Source: Hymenobacter roseosalivarius DSM 11622 (GTDB lineage: Bacteria > Bacteroidota > Bacteroidia > Cytophagales > Hymenobacteraceae). From it: a stretch of DNA of 64,000 nt. A model generated the notes under the pieces. That model was not told where the DNA came from, did no database searches, and saw only the letters and a program-made list of their open reading frames with translations. Positions 51,419 through 60,497 of this stretch are shown piece by piece. Every line of letters begins with the position of its first letter. Position 1 is the stretch's first letter. The position numbers and the translations under genes are program-made. The stretch is from assembly GCF_900176135.1 (NCBI RefSeq), contig NZ_FWWW01000036.1:1-64000 (forward strand). The letters are read 5' to 3'.

Positions 51419-52819
51419 ATGTTTGGCTTAGAGCCTCAAGTGTTACTGCTCCTGATGATTTGTCTGGTAGCAGCCTGCGCTTTCGAATTTGTCAATGGCT
51501 TCCACGACACGGCCAATGCCGTCGCCACGGTCATTTATACCAATACCCTCCGCCCTTGGGTAGCCGTTATATGGTCGGCTTTCTGGAATTTTATTGGCGT
51601 GTTTGCCGGTGGCATTGCCGTGGCCATGGGTATCGTGTACCTGCTGCCCGTCGAGAGCCTCGTGGATCAGAACGTGTATCACGGCATTGCGATGGTGGGG
51701 GCGCTTATCCTGTCGGCTATTATTTGGAACGTGGGTACATGGTATTACGGCATTCCGGCCTCCAGTTCCCACGCGCTGATCGGCTCTATCCTGGGTGTGG
51801 GTATCGCCTTTTCGCTCTTGCCCGAGTCCAGCGGCGCGGCTGTCAACTGGAGCAAGGCCGGCGAAACCGGCGTGGCGCTGCTGGTGGGTCCGCTGTTTGG
51901 CTTCACGCTTACCATTCTGCTGATGTTCGTGTTGCGCCGCTTCGTGCGCAACAAAGCCATCTTCCGGGAGCCCCACAAACGGAAGCCCCCGCCCCTCTGG
52001 ATTCGCCTTATCCTGATCGTGACCTGTACGCTGGTGAGCTTCTTTCACGGCTCTAATGACGGGCAGAAGGGCGTTGGCCTCATCATGCTGATTCTAATCG
52101 GCATTGTACCCACCTTTTTCGCCCTCAACGATGACCTGAACCCCTTGGATATGCGCGCCTCCCTGGCCCGCGTAGAGCAGGTGGTGCAGAAGGTAGATCC
52201 GGCTGCGCTCAGCGCCGACGACCGTAAAACGTTAGTGGATATTCAAACGCAGACGGCCGCTCTGGACCGTGTTTTCGTAGGAAAAACCAGCGTGCGCGAG
52301 CTCCCGCAGAACGCCCGGTTTGAGATTCGCAAAGCAATTCTTCTGCTCGACAATCGCACCAAAAAGCTGTTGGGCAGCGAGCGGCTCACCCTGAGCTCCT
52401 CTGACCAGAAGACTTATCGAGAGGGCATTACTGACCTTCGCACCTACACCGATTATGCCCCCTGGTGGGTACTGCTGATGGTGTCTACTTCCCTGGGTCT
52501 GGGCACGATGGTCGGCTGGCAGCGCATCGTCAAAACCATCGGGGAGCGCATCGGCAAGGAGCACCTGACTTACGCTCAGGGTGCCTCCTCCGAACTGGTT
52601 GCCGCGACCATGATTGGCGTGTCTACGGCTATTGGTTTGCCTAGCTCTACCACCCATGTATTGTCGTCGGCCATTGCCGGCTCTATGGTGGCCAACCGTG
52701 GCGTGAAGAACCTCAACCCGCAGATGGTGCGCAATATCGCGCTGGCCTGGGTCCTCACGCTGCCCGTTACCATGGTGTTGTCGGGAGGGTTGTTTTTATT
52801 CTTCCGAGCCATACTATAA
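51419..52819 (+). CDS. pit: PiT-type inorganic phosphate transporter
   Basis: A 466-residue inner-membrane phosphate/cation symporter. The paired PiT signatures are present: FEFVNGFHDTANAVATVIYT near residue 22 and SFFHGSNDGQKGVGLIML near 205, with PASSSHALIG and LPSSTTHVLSSAIAG. A roughly 110-residue polar cytosolic loop (about 228-335) sits between the two halves, as in many Bacteroidetes Pit proteins. No phoU-like gene is adjacent. It is divergent from glyQS and closed by a strong terminator. Confidence 0.95.
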   Translation: MFGLEPQVLLLLMICLVAACAFEFVNGFHDTANAVATVIYTNTLRPWVAVIWSAFWNFIGVFAGGIAVAMGIVYLLPVESLVDQNVYHGIAMVGALILSAIIWNVGTWYYGIPASSSHALIGSILGVGIAFSLLPESSGAAVNWSKAGETGVALLVGPLFGFTLTILLMFVLRRFVRNKAIFREPHKRKPPPLWIRLILIVTCTLVSFFHGSNDGQKGVGLIMLILIGIVPTFFALNDDLNPLDMRASLARVEQVVQKVDPAALSADDRKTLVDIQTQTAALDRVFVGKTSVRELPQNARFEIRKAILLLDNRTKKLLGSERLTLSSSDQKTYREGITDLRTYTDYAPWWVLLMVSTSLGLGTMVGWQRIVKTIGERIGKEHLTYAQGASSELVAATMIGVSTAIGLPSSTTHVLSSAIAGSMVANRGVKNLNPQMVRNIALAWVLTLPVTMVLSGGLFLFFRAIL

Positions 52820-52834
52820 GGCTGGATTCATCTT

Positions 52835-52886
52835 GCATAGAATCAAAAAAGCGCCTTTCATGAAGGCGGCTTTTTTGATTCTATGC
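52835..52886 (+). terminator. Terminator of pit
   Basis: Long arms GCATAGAATCAAAAAAGC.. and ..GCTTTTTTGATTCTATGC pair with one bulge; a U-tract is built into the stem. Confidence 0.88.
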
Positions 52887-52966
52887 TTTTCAACATCTAT
52901 TATAGAAAACCCGCCGGGGGCATTTTCCGCTTAAAACATTGTATGAAATGACGATAGGGCGGCTAG

Positions 52967-53009
52967 TTATCCACTTTTCCACATAACAAATCACGTATTT
53001 TGTGGATAA
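52967..53009. other. Inverted pair of DnaA boxes
   Basis: TTATCCACT at 52967-52975 (one mismatch) and TGTGGATAA at 53001-53009 (exact box on the minus strand) face each other 25 bases apart, just past the stop of a minus-strand gene and 1.1 kb from the main origin cluster. They could form the second half of a bipartite origin. Confidence 0.55.
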
Positions 53010-53016
53010 CTACCAA

Positions 53017-53499
53017 CTAGCTTGGCCACTGTACTTCCAGATCATCGGATATAAACACGCCGAAGTTGACAAACTGCAGCTCGTCTTCATCAAAGTATAA
53101 GTCAATCATTTCCTTTTCGTAGGAGAGGCGTACCTCGCCCGTTTCCATGCGCTCCATTTCGGGATTGTTATATTCATGGCGACTCATCAGGTCCTCAACA
53201 GCAGCCTGACTCTTGCCGTGAATTGGCTCACCGAACAGGCGCAAACCGGGGTGGTCCGTTTCGATGCAGCTGAGGCGGTAGTCGTCTTCGCGGTCGAAGT
53301 ACAGGGAGTAGCCTTCTTCCAAGTAGTTCCAGGCCTGGTGCTCGAACTCATCGTCTTCCTCCGACTCTTCGATTTCTTCGGGCTCGCCCATCAGAGCGCG
53401 CACCTCGTCCATGGAGGCCCCAAACTTCAGGGGACCCATGCCGGTGCCCAGGGTGATTTCGTTTTCTTCCATGCTGGTTGGTTGGTCAGGCTTTGTCAT
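53017..53499 (-). CDS. Acidic conserved hypothetical protein
   Basis: From ATG 53499 the product has 160 residues, strongly acidic, with no signal peptide or membrane helix. ITLGTGMGPLKFGASMDEVRALMGEPEEIEE resembles the start of small single-domain proteins that begin with a GMGxLxFGxSxxEVxxLLG phrase, and the rest alternates strands. The family function is unknown to me. ATG 53472 is an alternative start. It lies between the two groups of DnaA boxes, in the same orientation as the DUF4385 gene 50 bases upstream. Confidence 0.75.
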   Translation of the reverse strand: MTKPDQPTSMEENEITLGTGMGPLKFGASMDEVRALMGEPEEIEESEEDDEFEHQAWNYLEEGYSLYFDREDDYRLSCIETDHPGLRLFGEPIHGKSQAAVEDLMSRHEYNNPEMERMETGEVRLSYEKEMIDLYFDEDELQFVNFGVFISDDLEVQWPS

Positions 53500-53546
53500 A
53501 GCCGTAGGGTGAGGTCTAAGTTTAGATAAAGGTAGGAATCTGTGGC

Positions 53547-54038
53547 TCACTTGCCGTAGCGCGCCTGAAATTCGGTACGCTGCCGTTCGTATTCGGGTTC
53601 GTGCTGGGCCTCGTCCCACTTCTGCTTAAAGATGGCAGCAGCGGCAGCTTTCTCGGGGTCTTCGGAGGCGCGGGGCAGCTCGGCTCGGCCGTGGGCGCCA
53701 CTCTGGCCCTTTTTATCGGCGGGCACCGGACCATCATACTTTTTGCCGCCCTTATGATTGGCGTAGCGCCGGGCCCGCGTGAAGCCCATTTGCAGAAATT
53801 TACGGGCCATATCAGCTCCCACGAAGTCGTTGGCTTTCAGATAAGCCAGAAACAGAGTATAAATGCGTTCCGACGACTCCCGCGCTACCTCTGGGGTGCG
53901 AAAACGCCAGTGCGGCAGTATTTCCGACTTGTAGGGCTCTACCAGCAGTACGCCCTGCTCGCCTTTGCCCACGCGGTACAGCTCCGGCTGCTGCCGAAAA
54001 TCAACTTTTTTGAAATCGAGCGAGTAATCGAACGGCAT
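53547..54038 (-). CDS. DUF4385 family protein
   Basis: From ATG 54038 the product has 163 residues. The first 100 carry the DUF4385 pattern (FDYSLDFKKVDFRQQPELYRVGKGEQGVLLVEPYKSEILPHWRFRTPEVA, then FVGADMARKFLQMGFTRARRYANHKGG). The last 60 are charged and predicted disordered. The family is uncharacterised and also occurs in phages and eukaryotes. It borders the origin region; an earlier ATG at 54128 would overlap an exact DnaA box and is rejected. Confidence 0.88.
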   Translation of the reverse strand: MPFDYSLDFKKVDFRQQPELYRVGKGEQGVLLVEPYKSEILPHWRFRTPEVARESSERIYTLFLAYLKANDFVGADMARKFLQMGFTRARRYANHKGGKKYDGPVPADKKGQSGAHGRAELPRASEDPEKAAAAAIFKQKWDEAQHEPEYERQRTEFQARYGK

Positions 54039-54120
54039 GACAGGTACACGGAAGCTGGGCTGCTGTATACGCTGAAAGCCACGAATTGTGTCGGGGGGCT
54101 TTTTTGAGAGAAGGCCCGAT

Positions 54121-54624
54121 TTATCCACAGGGTTAATAACTTTTTAAAAGAGATTTTAAGAAATATTTTTTTAATCCCCTACCATTAGGGCTGTGCATAA
54201 GTTGATAAGATTTGAGAGTTATACACAGGGCTGAAAACTTGTGTACAAGCTCAGGCTTATGCACCAGCTATCAACAGGGTATGTGGATTGTAAATGGCTG
54301 ATTTTAAACGAATTATTCAGATTATTCACAATTCAAACGTTATCCACGAATCCACAATCCACACCAACCCGGCAGTGTGGATTAGGTCTTTTTTGGGGCG
54401 AAGTTGTCCACCCTTATCCACAGCCGAAGTGTGCTGTATTGGCTTCCAGACCGGCAAATAAACTTGTCCGCAATTTCTCCACGAGTTATCCCCAGGTTAC
54501 GCCTGTATTATCCACAGATTACCTACGTATGGATGACCGCGTGGATAACCTGGTGTATAGCCTGTGGAAAACCCGAAAAAAGCTCCCTGGTGCGGCAGAA
54601 GAGCAGTTGTTGACTTGTGGATAG
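54121..54624. other. oriC: Candidate chromosomal origin of replication (oriC)
   Basis: A non-coding 500-base stretch crowded with DnaA boxes. Exact TTATCCACA lies at 54121, 54414 and 54508. One-mismatch boxes lie at 54192 (minus), 54219, 54322, 54340, 54376 (minus), 54486, 54540 (minus) and 54616 (minus). Directly after the first box, 54131-54180 is very AT-rich with T and A tracts and is a likely unwinding element. The whole gap from 54039 to 54857 has no convincing gene. In Bacteroidetes oriC need not adjoin dnaA, and mnmG, a frequent origin neighbour, lies 3.3 kb away. Confidence 0.87.
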
Positions 54625-54714
54625 CGCCGCTCAAAGCCGAAGCAGTTCATGAGCAGCCATAGCTGTCAGGACAAACTCAACCAACGGGATTATCGGAGCA
54701 GCCAGGCAAAAACA

Positions 54715-54765
54715 AAAAGCTGGTTACGCTCCGTCTAGGGCCAGATAGAGCGTAACCAGCTTTTT
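54715..54765 (-). terminator. Terminator of the Big_5 lipoprotein gene
   Basis: Perfect 18-base arms AAAAAGCTGGTTACGCTC / GAGCGTAACCAGCTTTTT with a 15-base centre, between the origin and the minus-strand lipoprotein gene. Confidence 0.88.
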
Positions 54766-54857
54766 ATTCTCACGACCAGAAACTGAGGATAATCAGGGTA
54801 ATCGGGTAGGCACGGTCTTTTCGGCCCTTGGAAATGCTCTCACGGCTATTAATCAGC

Positions 54858-56495
54858 CTAAAAAGCCAGGTTCTCCTCCTGCTCCCAGTTAGAGCGTACT
54901 TCGAGCTTCTTGGAAAAAAGATACACTGGCTCAGCCGGCAGCCGAAACTGCGGGTCGCCGCCGCGCCAAGTACCGTTGGCGTCAGCATCAATCAGTACCC
55001 GAATCTGATAAGAGCCGGGGGCAATATTGCTGAACACGTAGCGATTTTTCGGACTGTCGAGCACGGCCACGGGCTGGAAGCTGTCGTTTATCAGCTGAAC
55101 CTGGTAGCGCGTGAACTTGGTTTTGATGGCCCCGGATAGCGTACCCGTTGGTGATTGGTCGGATACGCGCAGCCGCAGCGGCCGCAAGCCCAACGACTGG
55201 CCCGTGACGCTGGTAATGGCGGTGCTATCGAGGATGATTGTAGCTGTTTTCTTGGCCTTCAAATTCAATTTGATGGTTAAACGGGCGCGGTCGGGGCTGA
55301 GCGTACCGTCCTGGGGCAGGCGAAGCGGTCGGCGGGCTGTCGAGTCTTCCACCAAGGTGCCAAAAGGCTGGTTAGGGAGCAAAATAATTGGCTCGGTGAA
55401 CAGAAACCGCACCTGCCCCTGAGAATATACTTCCTGCGGGTTGTTTTCGACGGTATAGGCCGGCCCACGCCGCGCCGCGTTACCCTGAAAGCGTACATTA
55501 ATGGTGTCGCGGCCTATATTGCCCACGCTATCGGTGGCGGTTAGCACATATCGCCCCTCCGCGACGGCTTTCGTTTTATAAAGCACCACCGATTTGCCCT
55601 GATCAGTCACCTGCAGGGCATTATTTAGCTGCGTCATGGCTTCGGGGGAAGGAGCCGCGCCACCTTCGGGCAAAGGTGCTACCACGGCTTGGCGGACACC
55701 TTCGTTGTAGCTCACTTTGAACTGAGTGGGCGCACCCTGCCGGCCAGTGGCCAGCGGGCGGCGGGCATCAGGGCGCACCATCACCAGCGGTATTGAGTCG
55801 AGGCCAGGCGCTACGGTAATCAGCTCGGGCAGGTAGGCTATCCTCTCTCCTTCCTCGTAGCGGCGCGTATTATTTTTGTCTTGCAGGGCAAACAGGCGGT
55901 AGCGGCCCTCCCGCAGATTTTGAAAAGCGTACTGCCCATCTTTGGTGGTACGGACAAGATAATACGGCTTACCCCGCCGAATATTAGCCGTATCAGCTTC
56001 CGGGTAAAGAATAACCGATATGTCCTCGGCCGTTCGCTTGGTGAGTAGGTCCGTGACGCGCCCAAATACGCGGCCCGAATCCAGATCGGCACCCGTGCTG
56101 AAGCTCAGCATGACGTTGGGCGCTACGTTGCTCTCCGTAATATCCGTAATGGCCGTGCCGAAGTTGAACGAGTAGGTCGTGTTTTTATCGAGAGGCTGTT
56201 CAAAGGTGAGCGTGATGCCACCCTTGTCTTCACGCACCTGATACTTATTCTCATCCGGAATAACGGGCGCGATAATCAGGTTCTTTTGCAAATCCTTCAG
56301 CTGCACCGTCTCCGAGAATTCCAGGCGAATGCTTTGTTGGCTGACGTTGCGCGCGCCCTGCTCCGGCGAGGTTCGTACCAGCTTAGGCACCGTCAGATCC
56401 TTCGGCCCACCCTCGGGCGAGCTGACAGCCGCGCAGCCACTTATTCCACCTCCAATTCCCAGTAAAAACAGCAGACGAGCGCGTACAGACATCAA
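54858..56495 (-). CDS. Lipoprotein with Big_5 Ig-like domain
   Basis: A 545-residue protein with a signal peptide and lipobox (LLGIGGGISGC). It opens with a Big_5-type domain (PKLVRTSPEQGARNVSQQSIRLEFSETVQLKDLQKNLIIAP), includes a carboxypeptidase-regulatory-like beta fold (GRVFGRVTDLLTKRTAEDISVILYPEAD...DGQYAFQNLREGRYRLFAL), and ends in another (GSYQIRVLIDADANGTWRGGDPQFRLPAEPVYLF). It is probably a surface-exposed outer-membrane lipoprotein; proteins of this type are widely conserved in Bacteroidetes but not assigned a function. ATG at 56492 is an equal alternative start. Confidence 0.88.
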   Translation of the reverse strand: MMSVRARLLFLLGIGGGISGCAAVSSPEGGPKDLTVPKLVRTSPEQGARNVSQQSIRLEFSETVQLKDLQKNLIIAPVIPDENKYQVREDKGGITLTFEQPLDKNTTYSFNFGTAITDITESNVAPNVMLSFSTGADLDSGRVFGRVTDLLTKRTAEDISVILYPEADTANIRRGKPYYLVRTTKDGQYAFQNLREGRYRLFALQDKNNTRRYEEGERIAYLPELITVAPGLDSIPLVMVRPDARRPLATGRQGAPTQFKVSYNEGVRQAVVAPLPEGGAAPSPEAMTQLNNALQVTDQGKSVVLYKTKAVAEGRYVLTATDSVGNIGRDTINVRFQGNAARRGPAYTVENNPQEVYSQGQVRFLFTEPIILLPNQPFGTLVEDSTARRPLRLPQDGTLSPDRARLTIKLNLKAKKTATIILDSTAITSVTGQSLGLRPLRLRVSDQSPTGTLSGAIKTKFTRYQVQLINDSFQPVAVLDSPKNRYVFSNIAPGSYQIRVLIDADANGTWRGGDPQFRLPAEPVYLFSKKLEVRSNWEQEENLAF

Positions 56496-56620
56496 AGGTG
56501 AAGTGGTGAAAGGTAAGATGGTGAGTTTGTGAAGAGTGAAGGAGTGAAAGGTGAGATTCTACAACTGTCCTAATTGCCACTTCATAAATTCACCATCTCA
56601 CCTTTCACCACTTCACCTTT
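56494..56620. repeat. Inverted repeat of CACCTTTCACCACTTCACC type
   Basis: Arms 56494-56524 and 56590-56620 (31 bases) pair with one mismatch. A partial third copy (GTGAAAGGTGAGATT) lies inside. The left arm touches the lipoprotein start and the right arm supplies the end of the methyltransferase gene, including its stop. Confidence 0.7.
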
Positions 56621-57506
56621 TAGCAGCTACGTAAATTAAGCTTGAATATTGCCCTTCGTGCTCCGCCGCGTATTGATTGGACTTGTAGCCGGCTTTAAGT
56701 ACGCTTAGCAACCCACCATTACGCTCGGCGCGGTGCTTTTCGCTGAGCATGCTCACGTAATAAGCGTCTAGGGGCAACGGCAATGTTTCCCGAACCACGA
56801 GCTTATGCCTTTTGAGCAAAAGGGTCATGGTTTTGGGGCTGAAATGGTACAAGTGACGCGGCACGTCGTAGGCAGCCCAGTCCTGGCGGTAGTGCTGGGC
56901 ATCGAAGCTTTCTACGTTGGGCACGGCAATGACCAGCACGCCGTCGGGCTTGAGCGAGCCGATAAGCTGCTTAAGCGTACCGGTCAGCTCGTGTACGTGT
57001 TCGAGCACATGCCAGAGCGTAATAGCATCAAACGACTCAGGAGAAAAGCCCCCCAGATCCTCCGCGCCGATGGGCTGACCCACGCGGCGCGCCGCTTCTT
57101 CGCGGGCGCGGGCATTAGGCTCCAAGCCGGCTACCTGCCAGCCATTTGACTTACAGGCCGCCAGAAAATGCCCGGTGCCGCAGCCGTAATCCAAGACTTT
57201 TCCTTTACGGGGGGCTTTTTTATTGAGCAAAGCCACCTTGCGGCGCATGGTAAAAAACCGCGCGACTTTGTAGGCCTGATTAATGACGCCTTGGGCTCCG
57301 CTGTTGTGCGACACGTACTCGTCCGACTCGTAGTAGCGCCCGATGTCGGCGGCCCCGGGCCGCGGGTTCGTGAACTGAAAGCCGCAGCTCTCGCACTGCA
57401 CGATGGCAAAGCTTTCGTTGCTTACCGACTTGTCTTCTACGACCAGCTTGTTGCGAAACTCGCTTTTGCCGCACACCGGGCAGGCTGACAGACGTTCGTA
57501 GGACAC
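56613..57506 (-). CDS. SAM-dependent methyltransferase with zinc-ribbon head
   Basis: A 297-residue class I methyltransferase of the Methyltransf_23 type. The N-terminus carries CPVC (9-12) and CESC (38-41), a probable zinc ribbon. Motif I is VLDYGCGTGHFLAACK near residue 104, then AGLEPNARAREEA, ITLWHVLEHVHE and LKPDGVLVIAVPN. Proteins of this layout often modify sugars or surface glycans; the substrate cannot be read. The stop codon lies in a palindromic repeat. No operon partner is clear. Confidence 0.9.
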   Translation of the reverse strand: MSYERLSACPVCGKSEFRNKLVVEDKSVSNESFAIVQCESCGFQFTNPRPGAADIGRYYESDEYVSHNSGAQGVINQAYKVARFFTMRRKVALLNKKAPRKGKVLDYGCGTGHFLAACKSNGWQVAGLEPNARAREEAARRVGQPIGAEDLGGFSPESFDAITLWHVLEHVHELTGTLKQLIGSLKPDGVLVIAVPNVESFDAQHYRQDWAAYDVPRHLYHFSPKTMTLLLKRHKLVVRETLPLPLDAYYVSMLSEKHRAERNGGLLSVLKAGYKSNQYAAEHEGQYSSLIYVAAKR

Positions 57507-57559
57507 AGGTTAAAGAATAGAATTTTTGGTAAAAGTAACAGATATGTCTCTGGACTCCT

Positions 57560-57823
57560 TTACCCGAAAAAAAGCTCAATAAAAGCCAATTGAAATGTTA
57601 ATAGGAAACTGAAGTACCAAATAGCTGACAAAGCCACGGTGAACGATACCCATCGTATAGCAGCCCAATAACGCTGCAACCGTAGATGGTGGATACCTAA
57701 GAGTAAACCTGCGACAGTTTCGAATCCTAACAAGGGAAAAAGCGCGTCCAGCACTAAACTAGGGCGGATCAAATGAGGTGCAACAGGAGAAACATTGCTT
57801 ATCCAAAGCAATAAGCTTCCCAT
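57560..57823 (-). CDS. Small membrane protein, possibly missing its start
   Basis: From ATG 57823 the product has 87 residues with two or three hydrophobic helices (LVLDALFPLLGFETVAGLLLG and WVSFTVALSAIWYFSFLLTF). The coding pattern continues upstream of the ATG as a further helix (FISTYLLITGLTVAG) back to the mnmG stop, in the same frame and without a standard start codon. Either the start is internal or the original start was replaced by the short palindrome near 57880-57900. Family unknown. Confidence 0.5.
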   Translation of the reverse strand: MGSLLLWISNVSPVAPHLIRPSLVLDALFPLLGFETVAGLLLGIHHLRLQRYWAAIRWVSFTVALSAIWYFSFLLTFQLAFIELFFG

Positions 57824-57913
57824 GCCTGCTACGGTTAGCCCAGTAATAAGTAGATAAGTAGAAATGAATGGGATAGATTTCGCCGAAGCGAATCTGCGCC
57901 TGCCGCTTCCACC

Positions 57914-59782
57914 TTATTTTCCTAAATAGACCATCAACACCGAAATATCGGCCGGTGATACGCCGCTAATGCGGGCAGCCTGGCCAATGGTTTCGGGCTG
58001 CACGCGCAGGAGTTTCTCGCGCGCCTCGTGCGACAGGGCCGGCATCTGCTTATAATCCAAGCGGCCCTGAATCACGAAGTTCTCCAGCTCACCCACGCGG
58101 GCCGCCTGCAAGTGCTCCTTCTGAATATATGATTCGTACTTGATGGCAATAATAGCCTGCTCCAGGCTGTCGGGCTGATATTGGCCCAGCTCCAAAGCGA
58201 GTGTAGGAAGGTGGCGCGTAAGGTGCTCCAGCTCCACGTTGGGCCGACGCAGTAGGTTTACAGCCCGCGTTTTCTCGCTGATGGTAGCCGAGCCCAGCTC
58301 CGTGAGCAGCCCGTTTATCTCGGTCGGCTCGATGGATTTCTTCTGTAGATATTCTATTACCTCAGCCGTTTCGCGCTGCTTTTGCTCTACGCGCCGCATC
58401 CGCTCTTCTGAGGCCAAGCCTAGCGCGTAGCCCATGGGCGTGAGGCGCAAGTCGGCGTTGTCCTGGCGGAGCACGATGCGGTGCTCGGCGCGGGAGGTGA
58501 ACATGCGGTAGGGCTCGTCGGTGCCTTTGTTTACGAGGTCGTCGATGAGCACACCGATGTAGGCCTCACTCCTTTTCAGGACGAAAGGCTGCTTGCCATG
58601 TACCCGGTTGTGAGCGTTAATACCAGCCATCAGGCCCTGGCAGGCAGCTTCCTCGTAGCCCGTGGTGCCGTTGATCTGGCCCGCAAAATAGAGGTTGCGC
58701 ACATGCTTGGTTTCCAGCGTCAGGTTGAGCTGGGTTGGCGGGAAAAAGTCGTACTCAATGGCATAGCCGGGCCGGAACATCTTGGCGTTCTCAAAGCCCG
58801 CAATCTTGCGCAAGGCCTGGTACTGCACATCTTCGGGCAACGAGCTGCTGAAGCCGTTGATGTACATCTCCACCGTGCTGCTGCCCTCAGGCTCCACGAA
58901 AATCTGGTGGCGGTCCTTGTCGGCGAAGCGGTTGATTTTGTCCTCCACCGATGGGCAATAGCGTGGCCCCAATCCCTTGATGCGACCCTGAAACATGGGC
59001 GACTTCTCGAAACCCGTGCGCAGGATTTCGTGCACCTCCGGGTTGGTGTAGGTGATGTAGCACGGCCGCTGCTTTATCAGCGTAGGCGTGTCGAGGTAAG
59101 AGAAGCGGCCGGGCACTTCGTCGCCGGGCTGCTGCTCCATTTTGGAGTAATCCAGCGAGCGGCCATCCACGCGGGGCGGCGTCCCGGTTTTCATGCGGCC
59201 GGCCTCAAAGCCTAGCTCGATAAGCTGCTCGGTGATGCCGGAGCTGGCTTTTTCGGCTGCCCGACCACCGCCAAACTGCTTCTCGCCAATATGAATCAGG
59301 CCATTGAGGAAGGTACCGTTGGTGAGCACCACAGCCTTACTGCGGAACTCAACTCCTAAGGCAGTTTTGACACCTACTATGGTTTCGTTTTCTACTAACA
59401 AACCCGTTACGGCTTCCTGCCAGAAATCAACGTTTAATGTTTGCTCCAGCGTTAGGCGCCACTCTTCGGCGAAGCGCATCCGGTCGCTCTGGGCGCGGGG
59501 GCTCCACATGGCCGGGCCTTTCGACCGGTTCAGCATCCTGAACTGAATCATGGTTTTGTCGGTCACGATGCCACTTTGTCCCCCAAGAGCATCCACCTCG
59601 CGCACAATCTGCCCCTTGGCCACCCCGCCCATGGCCGGATTGCACGACATCTGGGCGATAGTGTTCATGTTCATGGTCACGAGCAGCACCTTGGAGCCGA
59701 GGTTTGCGGCCGCGGCGGCCGCTTCGCAACCCGCGTGGCCGGCACCTACTACAATGACATCATATTCTTCTTGCTGAAACAT
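57914..59782 (-). CDS. mnmG: tRNA U34 carboxymethylaminomethyl-modifying enzyme MnmG
   Basis: A 622-residue FAD enzyme that, with MnmE, modifies wobble uridine in several tRNAs. From ATG 59782: FAD motif [10 protein letters not shown] (13-22), [23 protein letters not shown] near 45, the conserved [15 protein letters not shown] block near 205, the [11 protein letters not shown] region near 280, and the C-terminal MnmE/tRNA-binding helices ([17 protein letters not shown]). Length is normal. An upstream ATG at 59845 lies in a palindromic repeat. mnmG commonly lies near oriC, as here. Confidence 0.97.
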   Translation of the reverse strand: MFQQEEYDVIVVGAGHAGCEAAAAAANLGSKVLLVTMNMNTIAQMSCNPAMGGVAKGQIVREVDALGGQSGIVTDKTMIQFRMLNRSKGPAMWSPRAQSDRMRFAEEWRLTLEQTLNVDFWQEAVTGLLVENETIVGVKTALGVEFRSKAVVLTNGTFLNGLIHIGEKQFGGGRAAEKASSGITEQLIELGFEAGRMKTGTPPRVDGRSLDYSKMEQQPGDEVPGRFSYLDTPTLIKQRPCYITYTNPEVHEILRTGFEKSPMFQGRIKGLGPRYCPSVEDKINRFADKDRHQIFVEPEGSSTVEMYINGFSSSLPEDVQYQALRKIAGFENAKMFRPGYAIEYDFFPPTQLNLTLETKHVRNLYFAGQINGTTGYEEAACQGLMAGINAHNRVHGKQPFVLKRSEAYIGVLIDDLVNKGTDEPYRMFTSRAEHRIVLRQDNADLRLTPMGYALGLASEERMRRVEQKQRETAEVIEYLQKKSIEPTEINGLLTELGSATISEKTRAVNLLRRPNVELEHLTRHLPTLALELGQYQPDSLEQAIIAIKYESYIQKEHLQAARVGELENFVIQGRLDYKQMPALSHEAREKLLRVQPETIGQAARISGVSPADISVLMVYLGK

Positions 59783-59828
59783 GGCTGGGGGCTTTTTTGG
59801 CTGTCGTGGTAAACAGCAAACACCTGAT

Positions 59829-59937
59829 TTGTAGGAACGCGCCACGGCACGCTCGTCGCTGGTTGTTGTGAATTATTCGTTAAGTATAATCGCCTTGATG
59901 CCAACAACGACGAACGCGCCGTGGCGCGTTCCTACAA
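59829..59937. repeat. Inverted repeat between mnmG and ybeY
   Basis: Twenty-base arms TTGTAGGAACGCGCCACGGC (59829-59848) and the exact complement (59918-59937), with further imperfect pairing inside (CGTTCGTCGTTG-type). The short frames in both directions that read MARSYK arise from the repeat itself. Confidence 0.75.
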
Positions 59938-60005
59938 GCCAAAAAACCGCCGCCGTTTGTACGACCTGCGGTTTCCTGATAAGTTTAAAAAACGAGGCAA
60001 CGTGC

Positions 60006-60497
60006 TCAGAACGTGCGCAAAGATAGGCAGTAATCCTCTTTTTTGCTCATGGCCGTCTGGCTCAGCAGGTCTTTGTCCTGGTAGCCAAGCAAGTGCAGCA
60101 TACCGTGAATCATGACGCGGTGCAGCTCGTCGCAGAAGGATACGCCTAGCTGCTCAGCGTTTTCGCGCACTCGCTCCACGCTGATGAAAATGTCGCCCTC
60201 AATAATGTCCGACGTATCAGCATTGTCGAAGGTGATAACGTCGGTGTAGGTATCATGGTCGAGATACTCAACATTTACGCGGTGCAGGTACTCATCCGAG
60301 CAAAAAATGTAGGTAAGCTGCACGATTTTGTGCTCGTGCACCTCAGCTACGCGCTCAATCCAGCTCGTTAACGCTTCCGCCTCGGCTAGCTCGAATTCTA
60401 CATCTTCTACGATAAACTCAATGCCGTGTACCTCGTGCGACTGCTCGGGCAGGCCGTTGTTCATCTCGTCCTCAGTACCGGGCGGGTGTTGGTTCAT
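60006..60497 (-). CDS. ybeY: rRNA maturation RNase YbeY
   Basis: A 163-residue zinc endoribonuclease of 16S rRNA maturation and ribosome quality control. The metal motif is HGMLHLLGYQDK near residues 130-141, with the third ligand changed as in many Bacteroidetes, preceded by DVITFDNADTSDIIEGDIFISVERV. The start overlaps the stop of the RsbW-like gene by four bases (ATGA), so translation is probably coupled. ATG codon 12 is an alternative start. Confidence 0.94.
   Translation of the reverse strand: MNQHPPGTEDEMNNGLPEQSHEVHGIEFIVEDVEFELAEAEALTSWIERVAEVHEHKIVQLTYIFCSDEYLHRVNVEYLDHDTYTDVITFDNADTSDIIEGDIFISVERVRENAEQLGVSFCDELHRVMIHGMLHLLGYQDKDLLSQTAMSKKEDYCLSLRTF

Noticed and set aside
54241..54624. 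127-codon frame within the DnaA-box region
   Set aside because: Its sequence is built from the DnaA boxes and has no family similarity; the region is better explained as oriC.
59921..60115. Small frame starting MARSYKPKNRR, matched by a similar start on the other strand
   Set aside because: Both starts are the two arms of the inverted repeat at 59829-59937 read in opposite directions.
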